NCBI GenBank assembly: GCA_002104905.1
Contig: MCFE01000886.1
Span: 1 to 28,321, forward strand
Source of the DNA: Basidiobolus meristosporus CBS 931.73
Taxonomy: Eukaryota > Basidiobolomycota > Basidiobolomycetes > Basidiobolales > Basidiobolaceae
Direction: 5' to 3'
DNA: 28,321 nt
Shown here piece after piece: positions 10,000-19,300 of this stretch. A program made the translations under genes and the position numbers. How positions within the stretch are numbered: position 1 is the first letter of the stretch; every line of letters begins with the position of its first letter. The notes beneath the pieces were generated by a model. The model did not search any database, had not been told where the DNA came from, and worked only from the letters and a program-made list of their open reading frames with translations.

Positions 10000-12230
10000 G
10001 TGCCACCAAAAAATAAAGCCAAGTTGTCTAGTTATCAACCAAACCCCACCGCTGACAGCAACAGAAAAGCGGTTGGACAACAGCTTGCTTTGACATTCAG
10101 TGCAACAAGTGGGGCTACATCCAACAAAGGCCCCATGGACAGTGTACCCATTGAAGGTAATAATGCAGACTTGTCAGGCTGTAAGTCAAATAGGCAATTG
10201 AGAACCCCTGCAGAGCCACAAGATGACTGTTATGCTCAGGCAGATGAGAATGTAGCAAACGCAGTACCCTCTGTTGAAGATCAGCAAGTGGCCATGATAA
10301 CATTACCACCACCCATATTAGCAACTATGTTGTTGGCTCATACCAAAGCATTGATGAAGCAATTAGGTGCAGTGGCTGATAGGATAGATGCAATAGCCCA
10401 GAGAAATCAGGAAATAGTCCAGAAACAGGATGAGTGGATAATACGTTTAGATCAATCAGTATCCCAGGTAGAGAAAGCAGTATCTTTGCTGCAAAGAAGG
10501 AACTCAAGTAGCCCAATGACACAGCCAAGAATTGATCATTTCTCAATGTAGCAGCAGAAACACACCATAAAGTCTTTGAAGCACAACAGCAGTGCCCAAA
10601 GATAAAGCCCACAGAAAAACCTATCATAGCGTGGGAGGGTGACAATATGATGGTTATAATAAAGCCTAAAAATCAAAAGACATTGAAGATCCCTGAAGCC
10701 ACTGAGTGCAATAATGAAGAGTGGGCTAATATACAAGAGGCTGTTAGAAGTCTAGCATGCCATCACCTTTAAGCCAGCATACCATGGGACCATCAGGAAC
10801 TCAAGGCCAAGCAGATTGTACTTTACTTGTTCCATGAGTATCATCCTGGATTAAAACAGGCAAACAGATTTTGGGCCAGTATTGGTATGCTAAGAAAGTA
10901 TATTTAGAATAGCAAAACTATCAAAGGCAGAGTAACAAGGGTTCCATGGCTAAAAACCAGCAGCTTCCTGAAGAGCCTGTTACAAGCATGGCCAAAAGCT
11001 CCAGACAAGCATCAAAGAGATGTCAGGTAGCTGGAAGAGTGCCAATTAGGGACAAGCAGGCAGACACAGATGCACTAGCACAACATTTATCAAGGAAAAA
11101 GCATTGTACCACTCAAGAAGCACCCAGTCAAAGTAGCAGTGAAGGACCTGGCAGTGATAAAAACCAGCCGCTTTTACAGGAGCCCATCATAACTATGGTT
11201 GAGAGCTCAAAACAAGCAGAAATGAAATGTCAGGTTGCCAGGAGAGTGCCAGCAAGGAACAAGCAGGCTAAAACAGATGTGTCAGGGGATAATTTATCCA
11301 GGAGAAAATGTAGTTCTTTACAAGAAACACTCAGAAAAGTAGCAGTGAAAGATCTGGCAGCGATAAAGGAAAAGGTAAAGGGAAATATGTCTACCCAAGC
11401 CTGGGACAGGGAGGCATGTAAAAGAAACTGCAGTTCTTGCCAATTAATGCTGCATGCCAGGAACAAACCAAATCCCATCATAGCCAAGAAGAATTACCAA
11501 CAAGAAGATAGCTGTTTTCACAAGAGTTGGAAGAGCAGCAGGCTGAGCTACACTCCAGCAAGGTAGATGAGTTTGCTGAAAAAGGCAATTTTTCTACCAC
11601 AGCCTCCACAGCCCCTATTGTTGACAGAGTGAAGATCTCACTACAGAGAAGACTACAACGTCAAGAGCTCAAAAGACTATCACAATGCCTTCAGTGGAGT
11701 TTTGGAACATTAATAGGCACACCAAGAGGTTGCAGCACTTCTTCAAGAGCAGTGCTCAAGAAAATGCACTGGAATATTGCAAGGATTTATTGCAAAGACT
11801 GGCAGATGAGGAGCTAGACCTTGCAGTGCCAGCTGAAGACCAGACATGTGGGAACTTGTGAACAAACAGTGGCATAAAGCTGTTGGGTTCCGGCCAAAGT
11901 TGTGGTACCAGAGTGTCACAGCAGAAATACTTATTGAGTGGTGGATTTTAATGGAGTTACTTGTTGAGTGTGCGGTTAGGCTCAATGCTAGTGTAGGGTA
12001 TAGAGACTTGTATAGATCAATACAATTGGCAACTGAGGTACAACAGAAGTTTCAACAGAAATAAATCAATTTATATGCATGAAAAGTAAGAGAAATGGTT
12101 GAGTCAGGAAGTAAGGGGTGTGAAAAAGAGGCAATAGCCAATCAACTTACACAAATGTAGGAGGTAATACAGTGTCAATCTGGCACTGTAAACAGGCTGG
12201 CGCTATGTGGCACTATCCAACAGTACAAGT
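10000..12230 (+). pseudogene. Uncharacterised gene divergent from the transposase
   Basis: I do not recognise this protein. ATG 10000 opens a 183-codon frame rich in Asn, Gln and Ser. Its last third (about residues 110-165) looks like a coiled coil, for example AVADRIDAIAQRNQEIVQKQ. After TAG at 10549 the reading continues one frame over (10553-10910, one stop at 10768) through AWEGDNMMVIIKPKNQ and EAVRSLACHHL. A basic region (10946-11566) holds a 69-codon tandem repeat. Frame changes follow near 11530 and 11680-11840. The reading then goes on through PKLWYQSVTAEILIEWW and SIQLATEVQQKFQQK to about 12230, where gypsy-B sequence takes over. Its divergent position suggests an accessory gene of the Plavaka element, but this is inference. 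It could also be an unrelated gene. Confidence 0.45.
10952..11365 (+). repeat. 207-bp (69-codon) tandem repeat
   Basis: Two diverged units begin at 10952 and 11159 with AAAAACCAGC and keep the same reading frame. Shared protein landmarks are NQ-LxEEP, a KSS/ESSKQA block, CQVAxRVP, DKQA/NKQA and LSRKK/LSRRK. A weaker third echo (KRNCSSC then ARNKPNP) follows at about 11410-11480. Confidence 0.75.
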
Positions 12231-12233
12231 CTA

Positions 12234-13560
12234 TTCTAACTTGGTAATATGGTAGTGAGGTGCGTGTTTGTTTAGCAAACGGTTCACATAACCAATTGGG
12301 TGTAATTCCCTAGGCTGGTGGTACTGTCCCAGTACAGCGCCTATACTAGTGAGACTTCCTTCACAGTTAACAAAAAATCTCACATCCCAATTGGGAAAAT
12401 GTAACATTGGTCATGATGTCAGGGTATGTTTCAGCTGATTGAATGCTCTCTTTTGAGGCTCCAACCTCACAAAACACTGGCCTTTTTTTGTCAATTTGTA
12501 AAGGGGGGCTGCTATTGTTGGAACATTTTTGAGAAAGTAGCAATGGCAGCTGGCTAATCCTAGGAATCCCAACACTGCATTGATATCCTTTGGTGCCAGT
12601 GAATCTTGAACATCTTTTAGGAGTGAAGTGGATGGGTATATCCCATCTGCCAAGATCTTGTGGCCTAGGAACAACATTTTTGTATACAAGAAATGGCACC
12701 TCTGGGGATGTAGTTTGAGTTGGTTCTCAAGGAGGGCTGTCAGAATACATTGCACATTGTGTATAGGTTCTTCTACATCAGGACAATGTATTGTGATGCT
12801 GTCCAGATACAAAAGAGCAGATTCCCATTGTAAATTTCCTAGCACCTTGTTAATCATCCATTGGAATGTAGTGGGAGCATTGCACAAGCCAAAGGGTAGT
12901 TGGTTCTTTTTGTATAATCCAAACAATTTTATAAAAGCAGATTTGGGTCAATCTTCCAGGGCTACTTCTACTTACCAATATCCAGAGATTACGTCAAGAG
13001 AGCTGAAATATTTAGCTTCAACTAATCTGTCCAAGAGGTAGTCTATTTGTGGTAGTGGATACACATCCTTCCAGGTGACAGCATTCAATTTTCAGTAGTT
13101 GATGCAAAAACATTGCTTTCCATCTTTCTTTGGCACTATCACTAAGGGGGTAGCCCACACAGAATGGCTCTCTGTAATGATGTTGTCCTTTGATAAAGTT
13201 TCAATTGTCTCTTTGATATAATCTGTGTCAGTTTTTGAGTTCCTATAGGCTTTTTGCTTGATGGGGTATTTGTCAGCAAGGTGGATTTGGTGATATACCC
13301 CAGGTATATGGCCAATTACTAGGTTCTTAGAGAATAATTGGGCAAGTGGGTGTATTCTGTCTAGGAACTTGTCTTGTAATGTAGGCAGTAGACTATGGTT
13401 CACATCTAGTTTGGGGAGTTCCTCTTCTGGCTCCCTGTCTGTAGGCAGTCCTTGGTTGTTTCCATCAACTTTCTCTAGGTTTAACAATGGCACTCCTCTA
13501 GGCAATGTCACCATATGTTGCCCATTGTTAACCACTAAGAACTTCAGGCTTTGCATTTCA
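12234..13560 (-). pseudogene. Gypsy-B reverse transcriptase and RNase H, truncated
   Basis: Read on the minus strand, a linker (from 13556) leads into the RT entry block HQIHLADKYPIKQKAYRN. ATPLVIVPKKDGK, the CINYWKLNAVT block, LPFGLCNAPTTFQWMINKVL and ALLYLDSITI follow. The YxDD motif reads Leu-Asp-Ser (Ser codon 12798-12800), so the second catalytic Asp is missing. The connection and RNase H region continue to GAVLGQYHQPRELHPIGYV and HYHITKLE, then stop at 12234. The catalytic remainder of RNase H and all of integrase are absent. Stops are few in RT but present near 12945 (TGA for Trp) and around 12330-12400. Confidence 0.88.
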
Positions 13561-13619
13561 AATTATGGCAGTATCCATACTTTAGGGATCAAGATTCCTT
13601 TCAGTTGCTTGGATACTCT

Positions 13620-14190
13620 TGTTGCTGTTATCATTCATCTACTTGTCAAATAAGCTACTGATGTCTCTAATGAGATCACAGTCTCACTGGCTTGTGGTAT
13701 TTTTATCACCTCTTGTGTGATGATCAGAGACTGCAACAATTTCACCTCTTTGATTGTCACACTGTTGCTACATGTCTTGCTCTCATTGGTGATATGAATC
13801 AGTGGTATACTTTTGGTATCCCACCTGAGTTCAGATGCATTGTTGAGTATATCCATCTTATGTTGGATTAACCAACTCTTGCTAAGGAGTAGATTGTTGG
13901 TGGCTATGGGTAGGACCACACATCTTGGTGTATAATCAAGTTGCCTAGTTGGACATGGCAATTAGGCACCACTCCTATTGTTATGTCCAGTTGGTCACCT
14001 GCTAGCCATACTCTAATGGTGTTGTTGGGGACTATATCTTACTGTAGACATTTTGCTTATGACTCTGACATGATCAACGTAGAGGATCCTGTGTTAACAA
14101 TGGCAAGAATCTCCTTATTCTCTATACATACCTCTACATATCTACCCTTATTTGGCTTTTGTAGGAGCATCTGGTTGACATGAAAGGTTG
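13620..14190 (-). pseudogene. Gypsy-B aspartic protease region
   Basis: A retropepsin-like block reads YVEVCIENKEILAIVNTGSS. The catalytic Asp of DTGSS is Asn (codon 14093-14095). Downstream come the hydrophobic-Gly-like segments around LLLSKSWLIQHKMDIL, a match to the G-x-x-W-L region of gypsy proteases. A frame change lies at about 13965-14060. Confidence 0.75.
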
Positions 14191-14637
14191 TTATCTCCTT
14201 CAATCTCTCTATCATTTCCTTGACTAGAGCCAGGGCAAGCCCTAGTAAATTAGTTATTGGGAGGGTTACCTTGGTTTGCTTTGGTACCTTCACTATGGGG
14301 AATAGGCAAGAAGATGTTCTAGCATTCTTTACTTGCTTCAACACTTCTTCCCAAGGCATAATCTTTTGGGGAGTCCATTTTTCTTTTCTTATTATCACTT
14401 GAATCACTATAGGGCAGCCCTCATAGCAAGATGACTTGTTGTACCTGTTCAACTAACTCTTGCAATGTTTTACATCCCTGTTGTTCTTTAGATGCCTTTT
14501 ATCTTACTTTATTGTCAAAACCCATAATATAATACCTCATGAGCTGTCATTTGGCAATTTTGTCTTTTGGGAGACATCAAACTTGTTGGAGAAACAGTTC
14601 AATGTAAGCTTTATTGCTCTCACTGCTTTTCTTCTGT
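14191..14637 (-). pseudogene. Gypsy-B gag, 3' half
   Basis: The minus strand just inside the solo LTR reads as helical Gag sequence. AYIELFLQQV is followed by QLMRYYIMGFDNKVR and LQELVEQVQQV, the repeated 'I-x-G-L/F' capsid region of fungal gypsy Gag. The N-terminal half lies on the other side of the LTR, at 15717-16140. Stops occur at about 14578, 14547 and 14490. No zinc knuckle is visible; an Arg/Lys-rich segment (RKEKWTPQK) precedes the protease. Confidence 0.7.
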
Positions 14638-15716
14638 TGTGGTGGTGTATAAGTCCTAAAGGCAAAATATGGCAGACACTTCTCAAGTGTGTTTGTGTGT
14701 GGGGTGTTCACTGGGCACAATAACCTCTGGAAAAAGCTTGCTAGGAATTCTGCATCTTTTATCTAATCTAACGTGAAGGGCAATAAAGCCTCAAGCTTGT
14801 CAAGGGAAAACTATTTAGCTACAATCCCTAACTTAGTTAGCGCCTTAAAAAAAGTTTATTTTGGCTTCAATGTCCTTTGAGATGACAGTGTACCAAAGCT
14901 TCCAAAGTCTGAACAACTGTAAACCCCACTAACAGGGACTTGATAAGAATGCAGCTTTGACCAATAGTTACAAAGACTGAAAAGTATCTTTGCCTGAACA
15001 AGAACAAACTTGGGAAAACAATCAAATATAATAATATATATCTACTCTGAGTGTTCCTTACAAGTAGCATCTCCAAGGTTAGTTGGCTGTCAACATGGTT
15101 TCCTGGGAGTATTGTCAGGTTGGAGTCAGAAAGCAGTGGTAATAGGTAGCAGTGATCTCATTGATCAAAACATTAGAATATCGGAAGAGGGGATAATTTT
15201 GTGTAAGGGATAGTCTCCCATATATCCTTCTTTTTCTGCTCAAATTCTTGCTAGGAAATACTTTTCAGAAGCTTTCAGAAGATAGTAGAGAGCCAATCAT
15301 GTCATTTTGTACTAAGAATATCTCAAATTCTTGCTGGATTGTTCCATGAGACATATTAGTACCTTGCCAATCAGATAGTGGTAATATGAAACCTCTGTGT
15401 TCTGTAGTTACCTCATATGGTAGTAGGAAAGGATGGTTATGAGACCAGGATGGTCACATGACATAGGCATCTTTGAGTTACTTGCCTTGCATGGAAACTA
15501 TCTTATCTTGGCATCTTGGCAAGGAATAGTAATAGCTTGTGTAATGGGTTAATAATGACAAATAGTTTGCCAGGTCACATATTTATAATCACATAGACAG
15601 ATAGAAAATTTTGCAATTTGGAATGATACCAATATTGGGGTGGTAATCCTTTTTAGGGAAGTGAATGTATGGGAATGAGCACATCTGTCTGTGGGTGTCA
15701 CTGTGACCCCACTACA
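14638..15716 (-). mobile_element. Solo LTR of gypsy-A family, splitting gypsy-B gag
   Basis: This 1,079-bp sequence is a diverged reverse-complement copy of the gypsy-A LTR (1551-2621) from TGTAGTGG to CCACCACA, end to end. The gypsy-A primer-binding site is not present beside it. Instead both flanks are gypsy-B gag, so it is a solo LTR. The flanks (plus strand TCTGT at 14633-14637 and CCATG at 15717-15721) do not form a target duplication, which is unusual. Confidence 0.82.
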
Positions 15717-16140
15717 CCATGAGGACAGTAGAAGGGCTTTGCAGTGGTATCTTTTAGCATACAGCAAGCATGGCTTGTAGGCTTCTTCTGGTGCATACCA
15801 TTGGTCTTTTACTGCATCTTCCAACCTATGATGTCATTGCCATGCTGACCCTTCCATATGTCTTGCAAACTCCCATACTTTCTTATTTTCATCCCATCCT
15901 GCATCAACCACAACTCTCTTAAGCTTATCAAACCATGTAAGGGCATTCTCTCACTTTCCCTTGTATGCTTTTAGTTTGATTGTAGTAGTCATTACCTCAC
16001 TTGTGCTTATTTCTGCAAAGACAGGACCAATATGTAGGTTATTACTGACTGTATTTGGTGAGTGGAAGAGCTTGTAAGTCAAATTAGTACCACTTGGTTC
16101 AAAATAACTTCCATTATAAAGTAGCAAGGTAATAAAGAGT
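15717..16140 (-). pseudogene. Gypsy-B gag, 5' half
   Basis: The minus strand reads through LHIGPVFAEISTSEVMTTTI (ATG at 15992 or an upstream start near 16130). It goes on to ALTWFDKLKRVVVDAGWDEN, EFARHMEGSAWQ and LEDAVKDQWYAPEEAYKPC. The ALTWF and EFARHMEGSAW blocks are typical of fungal gypsy Gag. Single stops replace Arg/Trp-like codons after AYKGK and after GSAWQ. The frame ends at the solo LTR border (15716) and resumes at 14637. Confidence 0.8.
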
Positions 16141-16143
16141 TGT

Positions 16144-16158
16144 GTTTACTCCGTCCAA
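16144..16158 (-). other. Gypsy-B primer-binding site (candidate)
   Basis: Minus-strand TGGACGGAGTAAACA begins about four bases inside the proposed LTR end and has the TGG start expected for a tRNA primer. The tRNA was not identified. Confidence 0.5.
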
Positions 16159-16162
16159 ATCT

Positions 16163-16565
16163 TGTTGTTCACTCACTTGGTTCAATTGGATATATATACT
16201 ACTAAGAGAGGCTTAGATAATAGACAGTGAGTTTAAAAATAGGGGTGTGAATACCTTCCTGCTATATAAGTGTTCTAACTAGATAAGGGCTGGAGTAGGA
16301 GGGAGGACACATGGGGGAATCATAGGAAGGATACTGGGGGACTTAGGGTTGGACTCTGGGGAGAACTCTTGGGCCAAGAGTGGGTACTACATTTAGTGCT
16401 CACATATCACAGGGGTTAAGAGGGAGCTTTGTCCTCAAAGTTCTTTGACTAACTTGCTCCTCCAGGATCAATTTTGTTGTACATCAAAATAAATGCATTT
16501 CAGACTTTACGCTATGCTGACACTAACCATTTGGGTTACCATCTCCCCAATTGGAGAGTGTGACA
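16163..16565 (-). mobile_element. Gypsy-B 5' LTR (about 403 bp)
   Basis: On the minus strand it starts TGTCACACTCTCC at 16565 and ends GTGAACAACA at 16163. A TATATA-containing stretch lies at about 16262-16268. A candidate primer-binding site follows. No second copy is in the window, so the borders rest on TG/CA ends, the PBS position and the distance to gag. Gypsy-B inserted into the 3' flank of pseudogene copy 2; the outer flank is ATAAT (16566-16570). Confidence 0.65.
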
Positions 16566-16790
16566 ATAATTGATTGGTCTGAAAGTATCCTGAAGCTGTA
16601 AGTCCTCAATTGGCCCATTGACCAATACATAAGCTACTTGATTTGCCATCAAATATTCCATTTTGCCCATTGAGCATGTAAATCCCTAATCTTAGAGATT
16701 AGACAAGGTTTCATAGCAAACATGCAACCAATTGTGTAGATGTAAATCAGATCAAATAGGCTCACTAGTGTCACAGATGATGTATATATA
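16566..16790. other. Unassigned sequence between gypsy-B and pseudogene copy 2
   Basis: About 225 bases with no recognisable coding or repeat features. It is probably the pre-insertion 3' flank of pseudogene copy 2. CTCACAAGTGAG, a short palindrome, lies just beyond it at about 16818-16829. Confidence 0.3.
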
Positions 16791-17494
16791 TGCTGGGTAT
16801 TTATTATAGGCGCTCTGTCTCACAAGTGAGACAGCTGTATATTAGCTGGTAACAATTCAATATGATCCCATCATCTGCTCCTAGGTTCTTTTTTCATAAG
16901 GATTATTACTGAAGCATTTGCAAGTGATTCACATTGCACACTTGAACTACTTCCTTGTTCACTATCATCTTGCCTATGTGCATACTTGTAGTCAGTATCT
17001 TGCCTCCTAGTTGATGAGTGCAATGTTAGTGCTTGGTTGTGCTGAATTACTCCAGATGATAGGATGGAACCAGCCTAAAGAGCCATGTGCTGATGCATTC
17101 TTTTACTTGCCAAAGGCTTCAGTGGTGGAGGCACTTCATGTGGGTAATTGTCAGTCAGTTCATCAGATGTAAACTGCTGATGGTCAGGTAAAGCAGCACA
17201 CAAAGGTGCAACTTAATGCATTGGCAAAGCTCTTGGCTAAGTTCTATGTGATATTACATGTTGACACAACTTGGCCTGCTCCAATGGACTTGTGTCTGAG
17301 CAAGCAGTATGGCAAGTTCTGGTAGTTTTGCTCTGAGGTGCACATGTTGATCTGACACACATTGACTCAAAGAGGGGTGCTCATGTGTGGGGTGTTGGTG
17401 TAGATTAATCTGATGTGTGCCAGTGTTGCAGGGGATGGTAAGGAGTTAAGCAAAGCATGCTGGTGCAAACTGGATGTAATTGATTGTGGTCTGC
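16790..17494 (-). pseudogene. Uncharacterised protein, copy 2, C-terminal part
   Basis: This is homologous to 606-1010 of copy 1, including the Pro-rich tail (HEVPPPLKPLASKR near 17110-17140). Unlike copy 1 it is not cut by an LTR at the ATTCT near 17098. It therefore shows the sequence beyond the tail: a Ser/Gln/Asp-rich stretch (SSTRRQDTDYKYAHRQDDSE, about 16950-17010) ending at a stop near 16885. It is interrupted at 17495-17499 by the family-C LTR. CpG sites of copy 1 are mostly TpG or CpA here, so this copy looks more decayed. Confidence 0.5.
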
Positions 17495-17810
17495 ATTCTG
17501 TTGTGTTGTATTATGATTAGTTTGGGGCTTGTTCTACAATGTAGAGGCTAATCAACAATATACAACAGCTTCTAGTATGCTAATACTGAAATAGTTTATT
17601 GGGAGTTTGATATACCAATAGAAGATATAACTTTCTCTAATTTCCTTAATCTTAGGCTCAAAATATACTGTAGGCAGTGTTTATCACTTCTACAGCAGTG
17701 TTCTGACCTTCTGTTGACTAATGGGCTTATTTACTTTTATAGCAACTTTTCCTTATTTGGAATTCACTTTCCTTTCTGAGAAAACATTTGCTAATATGGA
17801 AATTCTGACT

Positions 17811-18095
17811 CCCCTTTAGCCTAAAGGGGTGTGTTGTAGAAGTCTCTAAAGGGGTCTTTAGACCTAAAGGGATGTCTAAAGGGGTGTCTTTAGAGCAAAG
17901 GGGTGTCTAGCAGGGTGTCTTTAGAGTAAAGGGGCTTCTTGTAATGGTCTCTAAAGTGGACTTTACACAAAAGGGGTGTCTAAAGGGGCTTCTTTAGAGC
18001 AAAGGGGTCTCTTAAAGGGGTCTCTAAAGGGGTCTTTAGACTAAAGGGGTGTCTAGAGGGGTGTCTCTAGAGTAAAGGGGTTTCTTAGAGGGGAC
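17811..18095 (-). repeat. TAAAGGGG array in U3 of solo LTR-C
   Basis: About fourteen copies of TAAAGGGG or near variants (CAAAGGGG, TAGAGGGG) run in one direction, with one inverted copy at the TATA-proximal end. Spacers are often TGTCTTTAGAG or TCTTTAGA. The array is longer than in the left-edge copy (84-292), so units have been gained or lost. Confidence 0.85.
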
Positions 18096-18744
18096 TTTGC
18101 TGACAGAAAAGTGGTAGTTTCTTGTGGAACTTAGATTGGATTCTTGTGAGCCTTGCAGTTTCTTTACTGATGTAGTACCAATCAAATTCAGAATACTCAA
18201 CAATGCAAGTGATGCAGGGGAAGTCTTATAGCCTTTAAACTTGTAACTGTAGTGTGAAGATTCTGGAAAGAGAGGCTTGCTTTTTATTTTTCAGCTGGGG
18301 AAGTCATATATATGAAAATTTTGAAGGATCAAAGTTTTTGGGCAATTGCGCAAGCAATACATGTGATACAAAGCTAAAACCTTGCAGTTGCACAGATTGG
18401 ACATAGGCGCAGCACCTGTGAGAGTTTCACATGATTTGATTGGCTGGTTTTAAAGTTACATGCAATCAAAGTCACCATAGTAATCCTAGCAATAAGGCAT
18501 AGTATATTTAATAATTGGACTCTTTTGGTCATTACTCCTTAAGTACTGCTTCAAGTGAGCTGTAATCTGAAACATGTGTTGGCTACTACTTGCTCTGTGG
18601 GACATAATATTCTTGGGTGCATTGCTTCTCAGGGTCTGGAGCATTTGCTCTTCAAACTTGGAAATTCTTGATCTTTCACTTGTGTGTTACAATAGCAAAA
18701 AGCAAATAAAGAAATGAGTGCAATATTGGTTTAGAGATATTGTA

Positions 18745-18766
18745 GTAATGGAACACTTTCCATTAC
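18745..18766. repeat. Perfect 9-bp hairpin at the U3 end of LTR-C
   Basis: GTAATGGAA and TTCCATTAC pair perfectly around a CACT loop. The hairpin sits four bases from the LTR end. Confidence 0.7.
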
Positions 18767-18770
18767 CACA

Positions 18771-19300
18771 ATTCTCCCTCTTGAAGCTCACCTTCTGATT
18801 CAGCCAACTATTCACTTACCCTCTTTCTTATACTTTGAAATGTTGCCTTAATGAGTCCTATGAACATTGCTCTTAGAAGCCATGCAGGTTGGCAATATAT
18901 AAAATATATCAAGTAGTGCATTAGTCATTTGAGGAAATAACTCACTCAATATCACTTTGGATCACAAAAGTGAGGCATGAACGGATGCTTCTGACCTGTA
19001 CTGTGCAAATTGAGCACAGAATTGTTTGCACATGGCATCCTCATCAAATTCCCTCACTCTCAGCTTATTCTTGATTTCATTGCTTGTCCTGTTTTACATC
19101 TGCTTACATACATGTGCTGGAATCTGAATGTAGAGACCATGCCACAGCTTTCCACTCGGATTCTTCCATATTAGTCAACTCTCTGTGGTATCCAGTTCTG
19201 CTTGATTGATGAGTATTGCCCAAATATTTGTATGAAGGCTCATCAAAGACACTTGGGCTACACTAAAATCATTTGGCAACAACTTGAACAGATCTGACAT
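18771..19300 (-). pseudogene. Uncharacterised protein, copy 2, N-terminal part
   Basis: This is homologous to 1011-1550 of copy 1 (LLPNDFSVAQVSLMSLHTNI and VREFDEDAM match FAQVFMISLHTNI and VRGFDAEAM). It carries more stops than copy 1, for example in the segment after LDTTES near 19180. Homology fades at about 19300, very close to where LTR-A cuts copy 1. The true N terminus of this protein is therefore not established in either copy. Confidence 0.5.

Larger units (their letters stand above)
17500..18770 (-). mobile_element. Complete solo LTR, family C (1,271 bp)
   Basis: The insert is bounded by TG at 17500 and CA at 18770. It is flanked by a perfect 5-bp target duplication, ATTCT (17495-17499 and 18771-18775). 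Outside it, pseudogene copy 2 is continuous when compared with copy 1 at 1005-1020. Minus-strand TATAAAA (plus 17735-17741) and AATAAA (plus 17595-17600) orient it minus. There is no coding sequence inside. The 593 bases from 18178 to 18770 are the U3 start that is missing from the left-edge copy; I see no other feature there except the hairpin at 18745. Confidence 0.9.

Noticed and set aside
12628-13041. Plus-strand frame over 12628-13041 and similar frames at 13369-13653.
   Set aside because: They lie opposite readable gypsy-B RT and linker sequence and have no recognisable content.
1551-15716. Large inverted duplication of the locus, because LTR-A and LTR-C pairs are symmetric around the middle.
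   Set aside because: The unknown pseudogene copies are in direct, not inverted, orientation. The two gypsy internal regions are of different families, and the spacings differ.
15717-16140. Gypsy-B gag starting directly at the 14638-15716 LTR, making that LTR its own 5' LTR.
   Set aside because: Gag N-terminal sequence lies on the far side of the LTR, no primer-binding site sits beside it, and the LTR family is that of gypsy-A.
1-18177. An 18-kb giant DNA transposon bounded by about 600-bp terminal inverted repeats (1-605 and 17500-18177).
   Set aside because: The right copy continues to 18770. It ends TG...CA with an ATTCT duplication and sits inside a pseudogene that is continuous around it. 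The two repeats are independent LTR insertions in opposite orientation.
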